Positions 9,241 to 18,045 of a DNA stretch of 30,993 nucleotides are shown here, one piece after another. Each line of letters opens with the position of its first letter. Position 1 is the stretch's first letter. Made by a program: the position numbers and the translations under genes. Under the pieces are notes generated by a model. It did no database searches. It worked only from the letters and a program-made list of their open reading frames with translations, and was not told the origin of the DNA. Source of the DNA: Allocoprobacillus merdigallinarum (lineage in GTDB: Bacteria > Bacillota_I > Bacilli_A > Erysipelotrichales > Coprobacillaceae); NCBI GenBank assembly GCA_019117525.1, contig DWZO01000062.1, positions 1-30,993 of the forward strand. The letters run 5' to 3'.

Positions 9241-10143
9241 TTAAACAAGTTCACTATCAAAATAATCTAAATCTAATTGTTTGATTTCATAAGTCTGCAC
9301 AACACTCACACCTAAATTATATTTCATCATTAAATCCGTTAACATTTTACCATCAACTAAAATGAGTTTAACTTGTAATTGTTTTTTCGCATAATCAATG
9401 GCTTCTCTTGTAAAAGTAGATGTTGTAATAAATAATCCCTTTGTACCACCTTGACCAGCTACTGCGCCTAAAAACTTTTGAATTTCTGGTCTTCCCACAC
9501 TACTTCTATTCCATTTCTTAGCTTGAATATAAATACTATTAAATCCAAACTGATCTTCATTGATAATTCCATCTATACCTTCATCACCACTATAATCAGT
9601 TGAAATGATAGATTCTTTATCATAAGCATAACCCATTTTATCCAACAAATCTAAAACAAGTTTTTCAAAGAAAGCCGGATCTTTAGATATAATCATATCC
9701 AACAATTCATCACTGACACGTGATGATATCATCTTAATAGATTGATCAATATTTTCTAAAGGCGTAGACTCTTTTGGTTTCGTTTGATTTTCAGGTTGTT
9801 CATTATGACGATTTACAAACTGTCTAACTTCTTCATATTGCATTAAATAATCATCATCAACATGAATATGAGAAGATAGTATATTTTCCCCTTGAGGTGT
9901 AATTTGATAAACACCTCTTTCTACAGAACGAATCAATCCTGCTTTTGTTAAATATGTCTTTGTCCATCCCAAACGATGATAAATCACTGTTTTATGACTG
10001 TTTTCCATCTTTTGATTTCTTTCATCTTCAGTTAAATGTAATACATCAGATACTTCATCTACCATATCACGTACTCTTAACTGATGATGTTTATTTAATA
10101 CTTGTAACACTTCATTATACATTTCATTATATTGTGGTATCAT
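9241..10143 (-). CDS. mrr: Mrr-type restriction endonuclease
   Basis: A 300-residue protein with the Mrr architecture: an N-terminal winged-helix Mrr_N domain (about 5-95), a linker, and a C-terminal PD-(D/E)xK nuclease. The catalytic signature is visible as GDEGIDG (186-192, catalytic D191) and QAK (207-209). Mrr proteins are type IV enzymes that cut DNA carrying foreign methylation, with no partner methylase needed. AAAGGAG precedes the ATG at 10143. The gene starts 40 bases after an uncharacterised gene on the same strand, and the two share the terminator at 9029-9051. All key residues are present, so it looks functional. Its modified target cannot be read from sequence. Confidence 0.93.
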   Translation of the reverse strand: MIPQYNEMYNEVLQVLNKHHQLRVRDMVDEVSDVLHLTEDERNQKMENSHKTVIYHRLGWTKTYLTKAGLIRSVERGVYQITPQGENILSSHIHVDDDYLMQYEEVRQFVNRHNEQPENQTKPKESTPLENIDQSIKMISSRVSDELLDMIISKDPAFFEKLVLDLLDKMGYAYDKESIISTDYSGDEGIDGIINEDQFGFNSIYIQAKKWNRSSVGRPEIQKFLGAVAGQGGTKGLFITTSTFTREAIDYAKKQLQVKLILVDGKMLTDLMMKYNLGVSVVQTYEIKQLDLDYFDSELV

Positions 10144-10183
10144 TTGTTATCTCCTTTACTTTTTTACAAAATATATAACATTT

Positions 10184-10795
10184 CTACTTTATTTTATAAA
10201 TGCTATGATCGGCATCTATAAATGTATCATAATAACTTTTGATTACTTGCTTAAAGTGAGCATCTCTTTGATGACATCGACGAATCTGATCTTTTAAAAT
10301 CGCATTCATATCATAATCTTCCATAATTTCTTCAACACTATTGATATGTCGTAGTTTCCCATATTCTACTATAGATTCAATAATTCCTAATATTTTTTCT
10401 TGTGCTTCATTTTTGGGAACGTCATCTAGCACATCGATTCTCTCCATAATAAACCATGGGTCGCATATTTTTTCTACATCATAATGTTTTTTTTCTATTT
10501 TACATATAAGTTGAAGCAAAGCATCAGAATTTAGTATTTGTGCTTGATCATCAACAGCTTCCCAACTCATCTGATCTCTTTTAAAAAAATAATCATCAGT
10601 GTCTGTTACACTCATATATTCTTGGTACTTATCCAGTATGTCTTGTTCGGTATACTGAAAACCTAATTGATTGATATCTTTTAATAAATCATCAATAGAT
10701 ATATTTTTCATATATTCTTCTCTTTGATGATACCTAATAAAACCATCTTGCATTTGTCTTAACATTGCCCTTTTTTCTTCATCACTTAAATGCAT
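10184..10795 (-). CDS. Uncharacterised helical protein upstream of mrr
   Basis: A soluble, highly charged protein of 203 residues with no signal peptide or membrane segment. It appears almost wholly alpha-helical. I do not recognise the family. The start is placed at ATG 10795, which has AAAGGAG at good spacing; the TTG at 10804 sits right against that site. It is the first gene of a two-gene unit with mrr. It could be a regulator or a companion of the nuclease, but no DNA-binding motif stands out. Confidence 0.7.
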   Translation of the reverse strand: MHLSDEEKRAMLRQMQDGFIRYHQREEYMKNISIDDLLKDINQLGFQYTEQDILDKYQEYMSVTDTDDYFFKRDQMSWEAVDDQAQILNSDALLQLICKIEKKHYDVEKICDPWFIMERIDVLDDVPKNEAQEKILGIIESIVEYGKLRHINSVEEIMEDYDMNAILKDQIRRCHQRDAHFKQVIKSYYDTFIDADHSIYKIK

Positions 10796-10825
10796 ATTGC
10801 TCAACTCCTTTTTAACTCTATGATT

Positions 10826-10831
10826 ATTATA
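10826..10831 (-). promoter_or_regulatory. -10 element of the unknown gene-mrr operon
   Basis: A perfect TATAAT on the minus strand lies about 30 bases upstream of the ATG at 10795. No convincing -35 hexamer is visible at 16-18 bases. Confidence 0.4.
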
Positions 10832-10899
10832 ACAGATTTTCCTTATCTATTTATCTTGTTTTATTATTTTTGTGATAAAATAAGCATGAGGTGAAAAAT

Positions 10900-11643
10900 A
10901 TGGTCATTTTTTTAACGAGTAGTCCTACTGGTCCATTAGATGGGAGTAGACAAGTTGATGGTTTAGATAAGAAAAATCATTTTGTTGATGAATTAAAAAA
11001 ATATTGGAAAAACAATAGTCGTTGTTGCATGATTGCAGCAAGTCCTGATGCCTATGAACAAAATGATGAAATGTGTGACTTCTTTAGAGAAACTTTTTTG
11101 AAAGAAAACTTTTCTATTCAACGTTTTGATTTGATTGATAGAAGATATAGTGACTTTACCAAAGATGAACTTCAACAATATGATGTTATTTTATTAGGCG
11201 GAGGTCATGTTCCTACTCAAAATCAATTTTTTAAAGATATTCAACTGCGAGAAAAAATTAAAGATTTTGATGGAATTATCATTGGTATTAGTGCTGGTAG
11301 TATGAATAGTGCAGATATTGTTTATTGTCAGCCTGAAGAAGATGGCGAAGCTATAAATCCAGAGTTTCAGAGATGGATAAGTGGTTTGAATCTTACAAAA
11401 ATAAATATTATTCCTCATTATCAAATGGTTAAAGATAAATACTTAGATGGTATGAGATTATATGAAGATATCACTTATAAAGATAGCATTGGTCATCCAT
11501 TCATCGTATTGGTTGATGGAAGTTATTTACTCATTGATAAACACGAAACAATATATGGTGAAAGTTATCTCATTGTTGATGGACATATTCAACTTATATG
11601 TCATGAAGATGAAACAAAACGCATAGATGAAATAGAGTTATAG
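10900..11643 (+). CDS. Peptidase S51 (dipeptidase E-like) protein
   Basis: A protein of 247 residues with the class-I glutamine-amidotransferase-like fold of S51 peptidases. The nucleophile elbow GISAGSMN is present, with Ser at about residue 131. An upstream glycine motif LLGGGH precedes it and a conserved PHYQ segment follows. Family members hydrolyse Asp-X dipeptides or related substrates in the cytoplasm. The start is ATG 10900, with GAGGTG seven bases upstream; the GTG at 10891 is part of that site. The gene is transcribed alone, divergently from the mrr unit, and a terminator overlaps its stop codon. The exact substrate is uncertain. Confidence 0.85.
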   Translation: MVIFLTSSPTGPLDGSRQVDGLDKKNHFVDELKKYWKNNSRCCMIAASPDAYEQNDEMCDFFRETFLKENFSIQRFDLIDRRYSDFTKDELQQYDVILLGGGHVPTQNQFFKDIQLREKIKDFDGIIIGISAGSMNSADIVYCQPEEDGEAINPEFQRWISGLNLTKINIIPHYQMVKDKYLDGMRLYEDITYKDSIGHPFIVLVDGSYLLIDKHETIYGESYLIVDGHIQLICHEDETKRIDEIEL

Positions 11644-11672
11644 CATGATTATCGTGTTATAACTTTATTTTT
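11637..11672 (+). terminator. Terminator overlapping the S51 peptidase stop
   Basis: GTTATAGCATGA (11637-11648), a three-base loop and TCGTGTTATAAC (11652-11663) form a 12-bp stem with two G-U pairs, followed by TTTATTTTT. Confidence 0.75.
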
Positions 11673-11749
11673 ATAAAAATACAATAATTATACATTGAAA
11701 GTGATTGAAATATTTTAATTGATTTTAATACAAACTATCAATATTCATG

Positions 11750-11755
11750 TATAAT
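11750..11755 (+). promoter_or_regulatory. -10 element of the ynbB-like gene
   Basis: A perfect TATAAT directly preceded by TG lies 34 bases upstream of the ATG at 11789. The -35 region is weak. Confidence 0.45.
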
Positions 11756-11788
11756 AGATAATGGATTAATTATGGGAGGATTATAAAC

Positions 11789-13048
11789 ATGATATTAGAA
11801 CAAATTCATCCAGATATACTGGAAATGGCAAAAGAATCAGATAGTATCTTAAGTGATATTTATAAAAAAATAGATGAAATAGCTTTAACAAACTCTAATC
11901 GTATTTTATCAGCATTTATAGAAAATAGAGTTTCTTATTCTGATTTTGCAGATATTAACGGATATGGAAATTATGATGAAGGAAGAGATAAATTAGAAAA
12001 AATCTTTGCGACTGTTCTTGGATGTGAAGATGCTTTGGTTCGTCCTCAGATTATGAGTGGAACAAACGCATTATATTTAACGCTTTCTGCTTTATTAAAA
12101 CATGGCGATACAATGATTTCTTTATCTGGAGCTCCTTATGATTCTTTACAAGAAATGATTGGTTTGAGTGGAAATTCTACACAATCATTAAAGGCTAATG
12201 GTGTCAAATATGAACAGATTGAATTAGTCAATGATGATTTTGATGATGAGAAAATTGTAGAGAGATTAAAACAGAATAATGTCAAACTTGTTGAAATCCA
12301 AAGATCTAGAGGATATTCACACCGTCAATCTCTTTCTATCGCAAAAATTGAACGTATGATTTCAAAGATTCGTGAAGTAAATAAAGACGTCATTATTATG
12401 GTAGATAACTGTTATGGTGAGTTAGTAGAAGACAAAGAACCTGGTCATGTAGGAGCTGATGTGGTTGTAGGATCTTTAATGAAAAACCTCGGTGGAGGAA
12501 TTGCACCTACTGGTGGATATATAGCAGGAAATCAGGAACTTATTCATATGGTTGCTGAACGCTTGACTGCTCCTGGTATTGGAAAAGATTTAGGGGCTAA
12601 TTTCAACCTAAATAATACTTTCTTTAAAGGTTTATTTATGGCTCCTAATGCTGTCAAAAATGCTTTAAAAACAGCTGTATTTTCTGCGTATATGTTAGAA
12701 AAATTAGGATATTCTAATGTATCTCCTCGTTACGATGAGCCACGCACAGATATCATTCAAACTTTAGAACTCAAAACAAAAGATAATTTAGTGAACTTTA
12801 CACAAGGGATTCAACAGACAAGCCCTATTGATTCATTTGTTCAAGTTTTACCTGCCCCTATGCCAGGTTATCCTTTTGATGAAGTCATGGCAGCAGGTAG
12901 CTTTACACAAGGAAGCACCATTGAATTAAGTGCTGATGCCCCTGTTATTGAACCTTATACACTTTACATACAAGGTGGATTAACATTTGAATATGGTAAA
13001 TTATCTATTTTACTTGCATTATCAAATATGAAAGGGAAGTTGGATTAG
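11789..13048 (+). CDS. ynbB: PLP-dependent C-S lyase, YnbB/aluminium-resistance family
   Basis: A 419-residue fold-type I PLP enzyme of the family annotated as methionine gamma-lyase-like or aluminium-resistance protein. Visible features are a substrate-entry segment RPQIMSGTNAL (85-95), DNCYGE (206-211) for cofactor contact, and the likely PLP lysine K232 in SLMKNLGGG. The length is normal for the family. It is a cytoplasmic enzyme thought to act on sulfur amino acids, and the in vivo substrate is not settled. GGGAGGA precedes the ATG. Its 3' end overlaps the convergent SDR gene by four bases within a shared hairpin. Confidence 0.9.
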   Translation: MILEQIHPDILEMAKESDSILSDIYKKIDEIALTNSNRILSAFIENRVSYSDFADINGYGNYDEGRDKLEKIFATVLGCEDALVRPQIMSGTNALYLTLSALLKHGDTMISLSGAPYDSLQEMIGLSGNSTQSLKANGVKYEQIELVNDDFDDEKIVERLKQNNVKLVEIQRSRGYSHRQSLSIAKIERMISKIREVNKDVIIMVDNCYGELVEDKEPGHVGADVVVGSLMKNLGGGIAPTGGYIAGNQELIHMVAERLTAPGIGKDLGANFNLNNTFFKGLFMAPNAVKNALKTAVFSAYMLEKLGYSNVSPRYDEPRTDIIQTLELKTKDNLVNFTQGIQQTSPIDSFVQVLPAPMPGYPFDEVMAAGSFTQGSTIELSADAPVIEPYTLYIQGGLTFEYGKLSILLALSNMKGKLD

Positions 13049-13064
13049 CAACTTCCCTTTTGTC
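13031..13064 (+). terminator. Shared hairpin terminator between convergent genes
   Basis: AAAGGGAAGTTG (13031-13042), loop GATTAG and CAACTTCCCTTT (13049-13060) form a perfect 12-bp stem. Both stop codons lie in or beside the loop. The T-run is short, but the palindrome can work in both directions. Confidence 0.75.
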
Positions 13065-13791
13065 CACCATCAATACGTATGACAGTATTATTAATAAAAT
13101 TAGCTTCATCACTTATTAAGAATTTCACTAAATAAGCCACTTCTTGAGGATTACCATATCGCTTGACCATAATTTTTTCAACTTCTTCTTTTAAAAACTC
13201 TTTATCATATCCGTCCAACTCATTTTCTGTTCCTATAAAACCTGGAGCAATACAATTGACATTAACATATGGAGCAAACTCAAAAGCAAGATTATGTGTC
13301 ATGGAAATCAATGCTGCTTTAGAAGCATCATAATCTATACACATAGGATAATAAGTATTGATACCATTAGTTGAAGAAATATTAATAATTCTGCCATATT
13401 CCTGATCTAACATATGTCGATAAACACGTTTACTGCAATTAAATGCACCCACAACATTGACATCTAAAGTCTTTCTAAATTCTTCAGCATTTTTCAAATG
13501 AAAAAGATTAGATAAATCAACAGCAGCATTATTAATTAAAATATCAACACCACCCAGTTCTAATTCAATAGAAGATATCATCTGATTAACTTCATCTTCC
13601 TTAGAAACATCACATTGGATAGCCATACATCGTACACCATAATTGTCTATAATCATATCTTTTAATGCATGAGCTTCTTTTTTGGATGTGAGATAATTAA
13701 TCACAATATCATAACCTTGTTTTCCAAGTTCCAAAGCAGTGGCTTTTCCAATACCTTGTGCTCCACCTGTAATTAATACAACTTTATTCAT
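13045..13791 (-). CDS. Short-chain dehydrogenase/reductase (FabG-like)
   Basis: A 248-residue classical SDR. The Rossmann motif TGGAQGIG (8-15), NNAA (87-90), the serine in NISS and the catalytic pair Y154-x3-K158 are all present, and the C-terminus ends in the usual IRIDGGQ segment. It is closest to 3-oxoacyl-ACP reductase-like enzymes using NAD(P)H, but it is not in a fatty-acid cluster, so the substrate is open. The ribosome binding site is poor (CAAAG next to the ATG). The gene starts just after the efp terminator, so its expression probably depends on readthrough. Confidence 0.9.
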   Translation of the reverse strand: MNKVVLITGGAQGIGKATALELGKQGYDIVINYLTSKKEAHALKDMIIDNYGVRCMAIQCDVSKEDEVNQMISSIELELGGVDILINNAAVDLSNLFHLKNAEEFRKTLDVNVVGAFNCSKRVYRHMLDQEYGRIINISSTNGINTYYPMCIDYDASKAALISMTHNLAFEFAPYVNVNCIAPGFIGTENELDGYDKEFLKEEVEKIMVKRYGNPQEVAYLVKFLISDEANFINNTVIRIDGGQKGSC

Positions 13792-13796
13792 CTTTG

Positions 13797-13821
13797 AAAA
13801 AAAGAGCTTGATTAAGCTCTT
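13797..13821 (-). terminator. Terminator at the end of efp
   Basis: On the minus strand, AAGAGCTT, loop AATC and AAGCTCTT run into a T-tract. The efp stop codon sits inside the hairpin. The SDR start is only six bases past the T-tract. Confidence 0.8.
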
Positions 13822-14369
13822 CCTGCATACTTACCATCTGCTGTAAAGACAACAATTTTTTCTCCAGGTTCAATAAATTGAGGAACACGTAATGATAATC
13901 CTGTATCAGTTACAGCATCCTTTGTTTGGTTAGATGGCGCACCTTTAATAGCTGGATCTGTTTCTACAACTGTTAATTCTACTTTTTCTGGTACAGATAC
14001 TGATAATAAATCACCTTCAAAGAACATTAATGAAACTTCTGAACCTTCAATAATATAATATTGAGTATCTCCAACTTGATCATTAGCTAATTCATATGTT
14101 TCATATGTTTCCATATCCATGAAATAGAATGTTGATCCATCTTTATATGAATATTGTGCTGTTTTTCTTGAAATATTAGCTTGATCAAATTTTGTATTTG
14201 CATTAAAGTTTCTTTCTTGAATTGCATTTGTTTTTAAGTTTCTCATTTTTGTTTTTAAGATAGCTGCACCTTTTCCTGGTTTGACATGTTGAAAGTCTAA
14301 TACCTGGCAAGGATCACCATCAACAATTAAAGTTAATCCTGTTCTAAAATCTCCTGCTGATATAGCCAT
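13812..14369 (-). CDS. efp: Translation elongation factor P
   Basis: A 185-residue EF-P of standard length with three beta-barrel domains. The KOW-like N-terminal domain carries the loop KPGKG. K33 (counting Met as 1) is the residue that is modified in many bacteria, and the C-terminal domain ends with a typical GEKIVV segment. EF-P enters the ribosomal E site and relieves stalling at polyproline. The start is ATG 14369, eight bases after AAGGAG; the longer GTG start at 14378 overlaps that site. No modification enzyme is visible nearby. This is a chromosomal core gene between the defence segments. Confidence 0.97.
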   Translation of the reverse strand: MAISAGDFRTGLTLIVDGDPCQVLDFQHVKPGKGAAILKTKMRNLKTNAIQERNFNANTKFDQANISRKTAQYSYKDGSTFYFMDMETYETYELANDQVGDTQYYIIEGSEVSLMFFEGDLLSVSVPEKVELTVVETDPAIKGAPSNQTKDAVTDTGLSLRVPQFIEPGEKIVVFTADGKYAGRA

Positions 14370-14443
14370 ATTTTTCACTCCTTATATTTTTTAAGATTTT
14401 CTTTCATGCTTATTTTATCAATTTTATAGCCAATCTACAAGTC

Positions 14444-15673
14444 TCATGCAGTGATTTGTTTTTGTTTTTCTTGTGAATGTGATTGAATATACTTACTCCA
14501 TTTAATATAACCATATGTTGTATTTGTAAAGTAACCTAATTTTAGAACTAATAAAACATATTGTCCAGAAATCACATTAATAACAGCTTCTAGGAATGCA
14601 CAAATATACCATGCAATCCATTGTTCCCTTAATCTAAAGAAAATAAACAATCCATTTGCAATTCCTACTGCTGATGCACAGGCATCAATATAAATAATAG
14701 CAGTTTCTAATAATTCATTGTTATAGAAATCTGTTGAGATATCTAAACCACTAATAAAATATCCCACAACAATTGTCCAAACCACAATACCTACAATAAC
14801 CAAAACTTCTTGGTATCCTTTAAGTTTTCTGACAACTGTCAATTCATTTTCTTCTTCATCTTTATGTCTTGACCAGTTAATATAACTAATGATATCAATT
14901 GGTAGCCAGAACAATAATGTTGTGACCATTGTCGCAAAACGATACATTAAGACAACACACATTGCTATTTCTATGATTTCTACGAATACAGAAACAAGGA
15001 AATTGTATCTTGATTGCTTAGAAATAAGTAATTCACAAAGAATATTCAAGAACGTATCTAGTAAATAAAGCAACATGATGATAATTCCATTGACACCATT
15101 TGCACTTTCTTCTGGAAAAATAACAGAAATAATCGTAGCCAATACCATGATTGATAAAAACCATGATTTTTCATATGTTGTAAACTGTTTTGCAAATAAT
15201 GTCATAATTAACACAGATATCATCAAAATAAATGAAGCAATTCCAAAGTTAAACACAGGTGCTAATTCATTCGCTTTGACTTGTCCATATGAATGTTGTA
15301 TTTCCTGATCTGTTATATTTTGATGATCAAAATAGAGCTTTGTTCCATTATCAGTTTCATATTCATATGCTGTAATACTATCATCTTCTAATTGAATGTA
15401 ATCTTCATACGAATAAGAAACAACTAATTGCTTATCCCCACTTATATATGTAACATCACAAACTGTATTATCCTCACTATAATCTTCTAGTTCCCTATCT
15501 CTAGTCATTTCTATACTTTGGATAAACTTTGCATCATTAACATTGGCATTCACCTGAAACATACCATATCCAATAGATACAATAGAAGCAACACATAATA
15601 AAATAGAAATAATAACTTCTGCAATACGCAACCCTTTTCTAGATTCCATATTGGCTTTAAAAAACTTTATCAT
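14444..15673 (-). CDS. pnuC: PnuC-family nicotinamide riboside transporter
   Basis: A 409-residue multi-pass membrane protein. The C-terminal half has PnuC hallmarks: WLPIDIISYINW, a WIAWYI segment and the ending LKLGYFTNTTYGYIKW. PnuC proteins import nicotinamide riboside or related vitamin precursors by facilitated diffusion. The protein is longer than typical PnuC (about 220-250 residues). The extra N-terminal part has one membrane helix (about 18-38), an acidic soluble stretch (about 45-130) and further helices. GGGAGAAGG precedes the ATG at 15673, and a TATAAT-like -10 lies at 15720-15725. An inverted repeat upstream (15813-15855) may be a regulatory site. Confidence 0.88.
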   Translation of the reverse strand: MIKFFKANMESRKGLRIAEVIISILLCVASIVSIGYGMFQVNANVNDAKFIQSIEMTRDRELEDYSEDNTVCDVTYISGDKQLVVSYSYEDYIQLEDDSITAYEYETDNGTKLYFDHQNITDQEIQHSYGQVKANELAPVFNFGIASFILMISVLIMTLFAKQFTTYEKSWFLSIMVLATIISVIFPEESANGVNGIIIMLLYLLDTFLNILCELLISKQSRYNFLVSVFVEIIEIAMCVVLMYRFATMVTTLLFWLPIDIISYINWSRHKDEEENELTVVRKLKGYQEVLVIVGIVVWTIVVGYFISGLDISTDFYNNELLETAIIYIDACASAVGIANGLFIFFRLREQWIAWYICAFLEAVINVISGQYVLLVLKLGYFTNTTYGYIKWSKYIQSHSQEKQKQITA

Positions 15674-15812
15674 ATCAAACCTTCTCCCTTATCATTTGCA
15701 TTTTATAACATGCTTTCCTATTATAAACTATTTTGATTGAATATGATATATTTAATTGTTAATTATCATTAAAATTACTTATTATCTATCTATAATAAGA
15801 ATATAATCTTTC

Positions 15813-15855
15813 TTAGTAGACAGACTATATTTTAATTATTTATACTGTCTACTAA
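15813..15855. promoter_or_regulatory. Inverted repeat upstream of pnuC
   Basis: TTAGTAGACAG (15813-15823) and CTGTCTACTAA (15845-15855) are perfect 11-base arms separated by 21 bases. It lies in the 288-base gap between the FokI-like nuclease gene and pnuC, which otherwise shows no gene. It may be a regulator site for pnuC or a scar at the island boundary. On the plus strand it is followed by ATTTTTAT, so a terminator is also possible. Confidence 0.5.
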
Positions 15856-15961
15856 TTTTTATCATGTCACAAATAATTTAAGTTTTTATTATTGCTTAGA
15901 TATATTGGAATAATTAGTCCACCCATGTAAAATAATCAGTATAATATAAAATAGTTTTTGA

Positions 15962-17992
15962 TCATTCTAATCCTTTTTGTATCGCTGACGACAATGCTCG
16001 AAGCCTATTTATTGTTCTTTTTTCATTTTTTAGCATATATGTAACGTTCTCTACTGATGAATCTTTTTTTATAGGATATAAAACGCCTATTTCATCTTGT
16101 GAGAGCGTTTTAAATATATTCAAAAGTTCTTTTAAAGATGGAGAAATCTCTGTATTTCTTAATAACAAATACATATCACGAGCAGAAAGGCTACCTAACA
16201 TTTCCTGTTCTTTTTCAAACATAGAAACTACTTGTGTAATAATATCCATCTCTCTTTGTCTAGCAGCTATTAATTCATCAAGCTTTGAAAGTCCATCAGG
16301 AATTTGGAAAATAAAAGCAATTTCTTGTAGGCTCAAACCTAAAGTAGAAGACATTCTAGCAATTTCAATTAGCTCTACATCAGTAATTAATGCAAACCCT
16401 TTCTTATATGCATGATTTCGTATAGTATCACCACTAAAACCAGGTCCAACAATCGCTACATAGTCAGCATTATTCTTCTCTTTATGTGCATCTATTGCTA
16501 CATCACTTATATCACTATGTGATACACTTCCGTTAGATTTGGACTTACCATCGACTATAGCTATAATACTTTTTCCTCCATCATCTTTCCAGCGCACAAT
16601 CACATCAGTATCTCCTGAACCACCGACTCTTTTTGCCTCAAAGCCCATAAATGTAAAAATATTTGCAATAGCTTCTTCGAATGCTACACCAGGAGCTTTT
16701 CCCTCTGCTACTGGATTAACCGACGCACTATGTAACTGTTCAAAAATCTCAGTATCTACATTCTTTTTAAAAGAAGTAGTAGTATCATGCATTTCTTTTT
16801 TTACTTCATAAATCCCTTCTTCTGCCAATGGTAAACTCTTAATAAAACATTTACCTAAATGCGTTGCTCTCAAATGCAAATATTGTGGTTCTTCTAAAAC
16901 TCCTGCTTCAAGTAAAAATCCTATAATCCATCTAGCTTTTTCATTATTCAACCCATATACTTTTGCTTTTGCATAAAGAGTATTTCTCTGAATATCTATC
17001 TCTGCAAACTTAATCATTTCTCCTACAAAACGCATATGAGCATGAAGAATTCGAATAAAATCTAAGTCATCACCTGTTTCACACCATGCCTTTGCAGCAG
17101 ATGTTGTAATATAAATATTTCGTCCAACTTCTTCTATAAGCCCTGATGCTTTTAGAAAAGGTAACATTGACTCAGCGCTACTTTTTTTAAGATTAAACTC
17201 ATTTTCAATAAATTGAAATAAATCAGTTTTAGAAACTTTTTCAAGTGCAAATTGAGTGATAACACGTAAATTATTTATACGATCAGGACTTGGAGTCCAT
17301 ATATTATAAGTACTACGTTTTTTATGTAATTCAGGCGTTTCTGCTAGTTGTTGAAGCAGTATTGCAATTTCATAAGGAGGAGTTGAAACTGATATATCGT
17401 TTATTACATTCTCAAAAGATGAAATAATATTTGGTGTTACAATATTCCAATCACTTAATGCACTATATCCTGCTTTCGTTACTTGCCATTTTCTACTTCC
17501 CACAGGTTGTATTAATTCTAAAACTTCTAACCAATCTAACCTTCTTCTTGTATTACTGCAATTTTTCCAATTCAAATGATAATCATTGCAAAGTTTTGAA
17601 TGTATTTCCTGAACAGTACCTGGTTCAATTTTTAGAATTTCAAGAATCTCTCCAAATAATCGAAAATGATTATGCATAAGATTAGCTAAATTTCTTTCTG
17701 TCAAATCATTGCAGAAGTCAATACCAATATCTGTTAAATATAATATTCCTGCGTGATTACTAACTAGCCCAACACCTTTTAAAAAGGGTGTATACTCACG
17801 CCATATTTTGGGTATATCAATTCCTGTCAAAACAGGAAAAGAATCTAAATCTGTTGCTTGTCCTAATCTAACCAATTCTACTAATTGTTTTACTAAAGAA
17901 AAATATTCTTGTTTTCCACCTGGCAAATCAGGAATTGACCATGATTTTTTTCTCCATTCATTTTTTTGAAATTGAATTTCATCTACGTTCAT
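15962..17992 (-). CDS. FokI-like nuclease with duplicated winged-helix region
   Basis: A 676-residue protein. Residues about 51-180 and 258-388 are a duplication. Both contain PFLK-x2-GL, a helix of the type HxHxRxxGEx, and a (W/L)L-x(2)-(L/G)-x-L segment, which looks like tandem winged-helix DNA-recognition units. The nuclease domain follows: a helix with E439/E440, then GGSGDTD (457-463), IVDGK (479-483) and a strand ending VGPGFSGD (515-522). The order and spacing resemble the FokI cleavage domain (GGS, PD, IVDTK, FVSGHF). Predicted catalytic residues are D461 or D463, D481 and K483. A further helical tail (about 545-676) is unlike FokI. No methylase is adjacent, so it could be methylation-dependent, an orphan, or protected by the methylase at 24.5 kb. 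The exact family name is unknown to me. Confidence 0.75.
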   Translation of the reverse strand: MNVDEIQFQKNEWRKKSWSIPDLPGGKQEYFSLVKQLVELVRLGQATDLDSFPVLTGIDIPKIWREYTPFLKGVGLVSNHAGILYLTDIGIDFCNDLTERNLANLMHNHFRLFGEILEILKIEPGTVQEIHSKLCNDYHLNWKNCSNTRRRLDWLEVLELIQPVGSRKWQVTKAGYSALSDWNIVTPNIISSFENVINDISVSTPPYEIAILLQQLAETPELHKKRSTYNIWTPSPDRINNLRVITQFALEKVSKTDLFQFIENEFNLKKSSAESMLPFLKASGLIEEVGRNIYITTSAAKAWCETGDDLDFIRILHAHMRFVGEMIKFAEIDIQRNTLYAKAKVYGLNNEKARWIIGFLLEAGVLEEPQYLHLRATHLGKCFIKSLPLAEEGIYEVKKEMHDTTTSFKKNVDTEIFEQLHSASVNPVAEGKAPGVAFEEAIANIFTFMGFEAKRVGGSGDTDVIVRWKDDGGKSIIAIVDGKSKSNGSVSHSDISDVAIDAHKEKNNADYVAIVGPGFSGDTIRNHAYKKGFALITDVELIEIARMSSTLGLSLQEIAFIFQIPDGLSKLDELIAARQREMDIITQVVSMFEKEQEMLGSLSARDMYLLLRNTEISPSLKELLNIFKTLSQDEIGVLYPIKKDSSVENVTYMLKNEKRTINRLRALSSAIQKGLE

Positions 17993-18012
17993 ACTATTTC
18001 TTTGTATAATAT

Positions 18013-18045
18013 AATTAAACTTATCTAAGGTAGATAAGTTTAATT
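18013..18045. promoter_or_regulatory. Palindromic operator upstream of the FokI-like nuclease
   Basis: Perfect 15-base arms (18013-18027 and 18031-18045, core AAACTTATCTA) flank AGG, ending 21 bases before the start codon at 17992. The site lies where the -35 region should be, since TATTAT-like -10 sequences sit between it and the gene. That is a typical place for a repressor or control-protein site. Confidence 0.6.
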
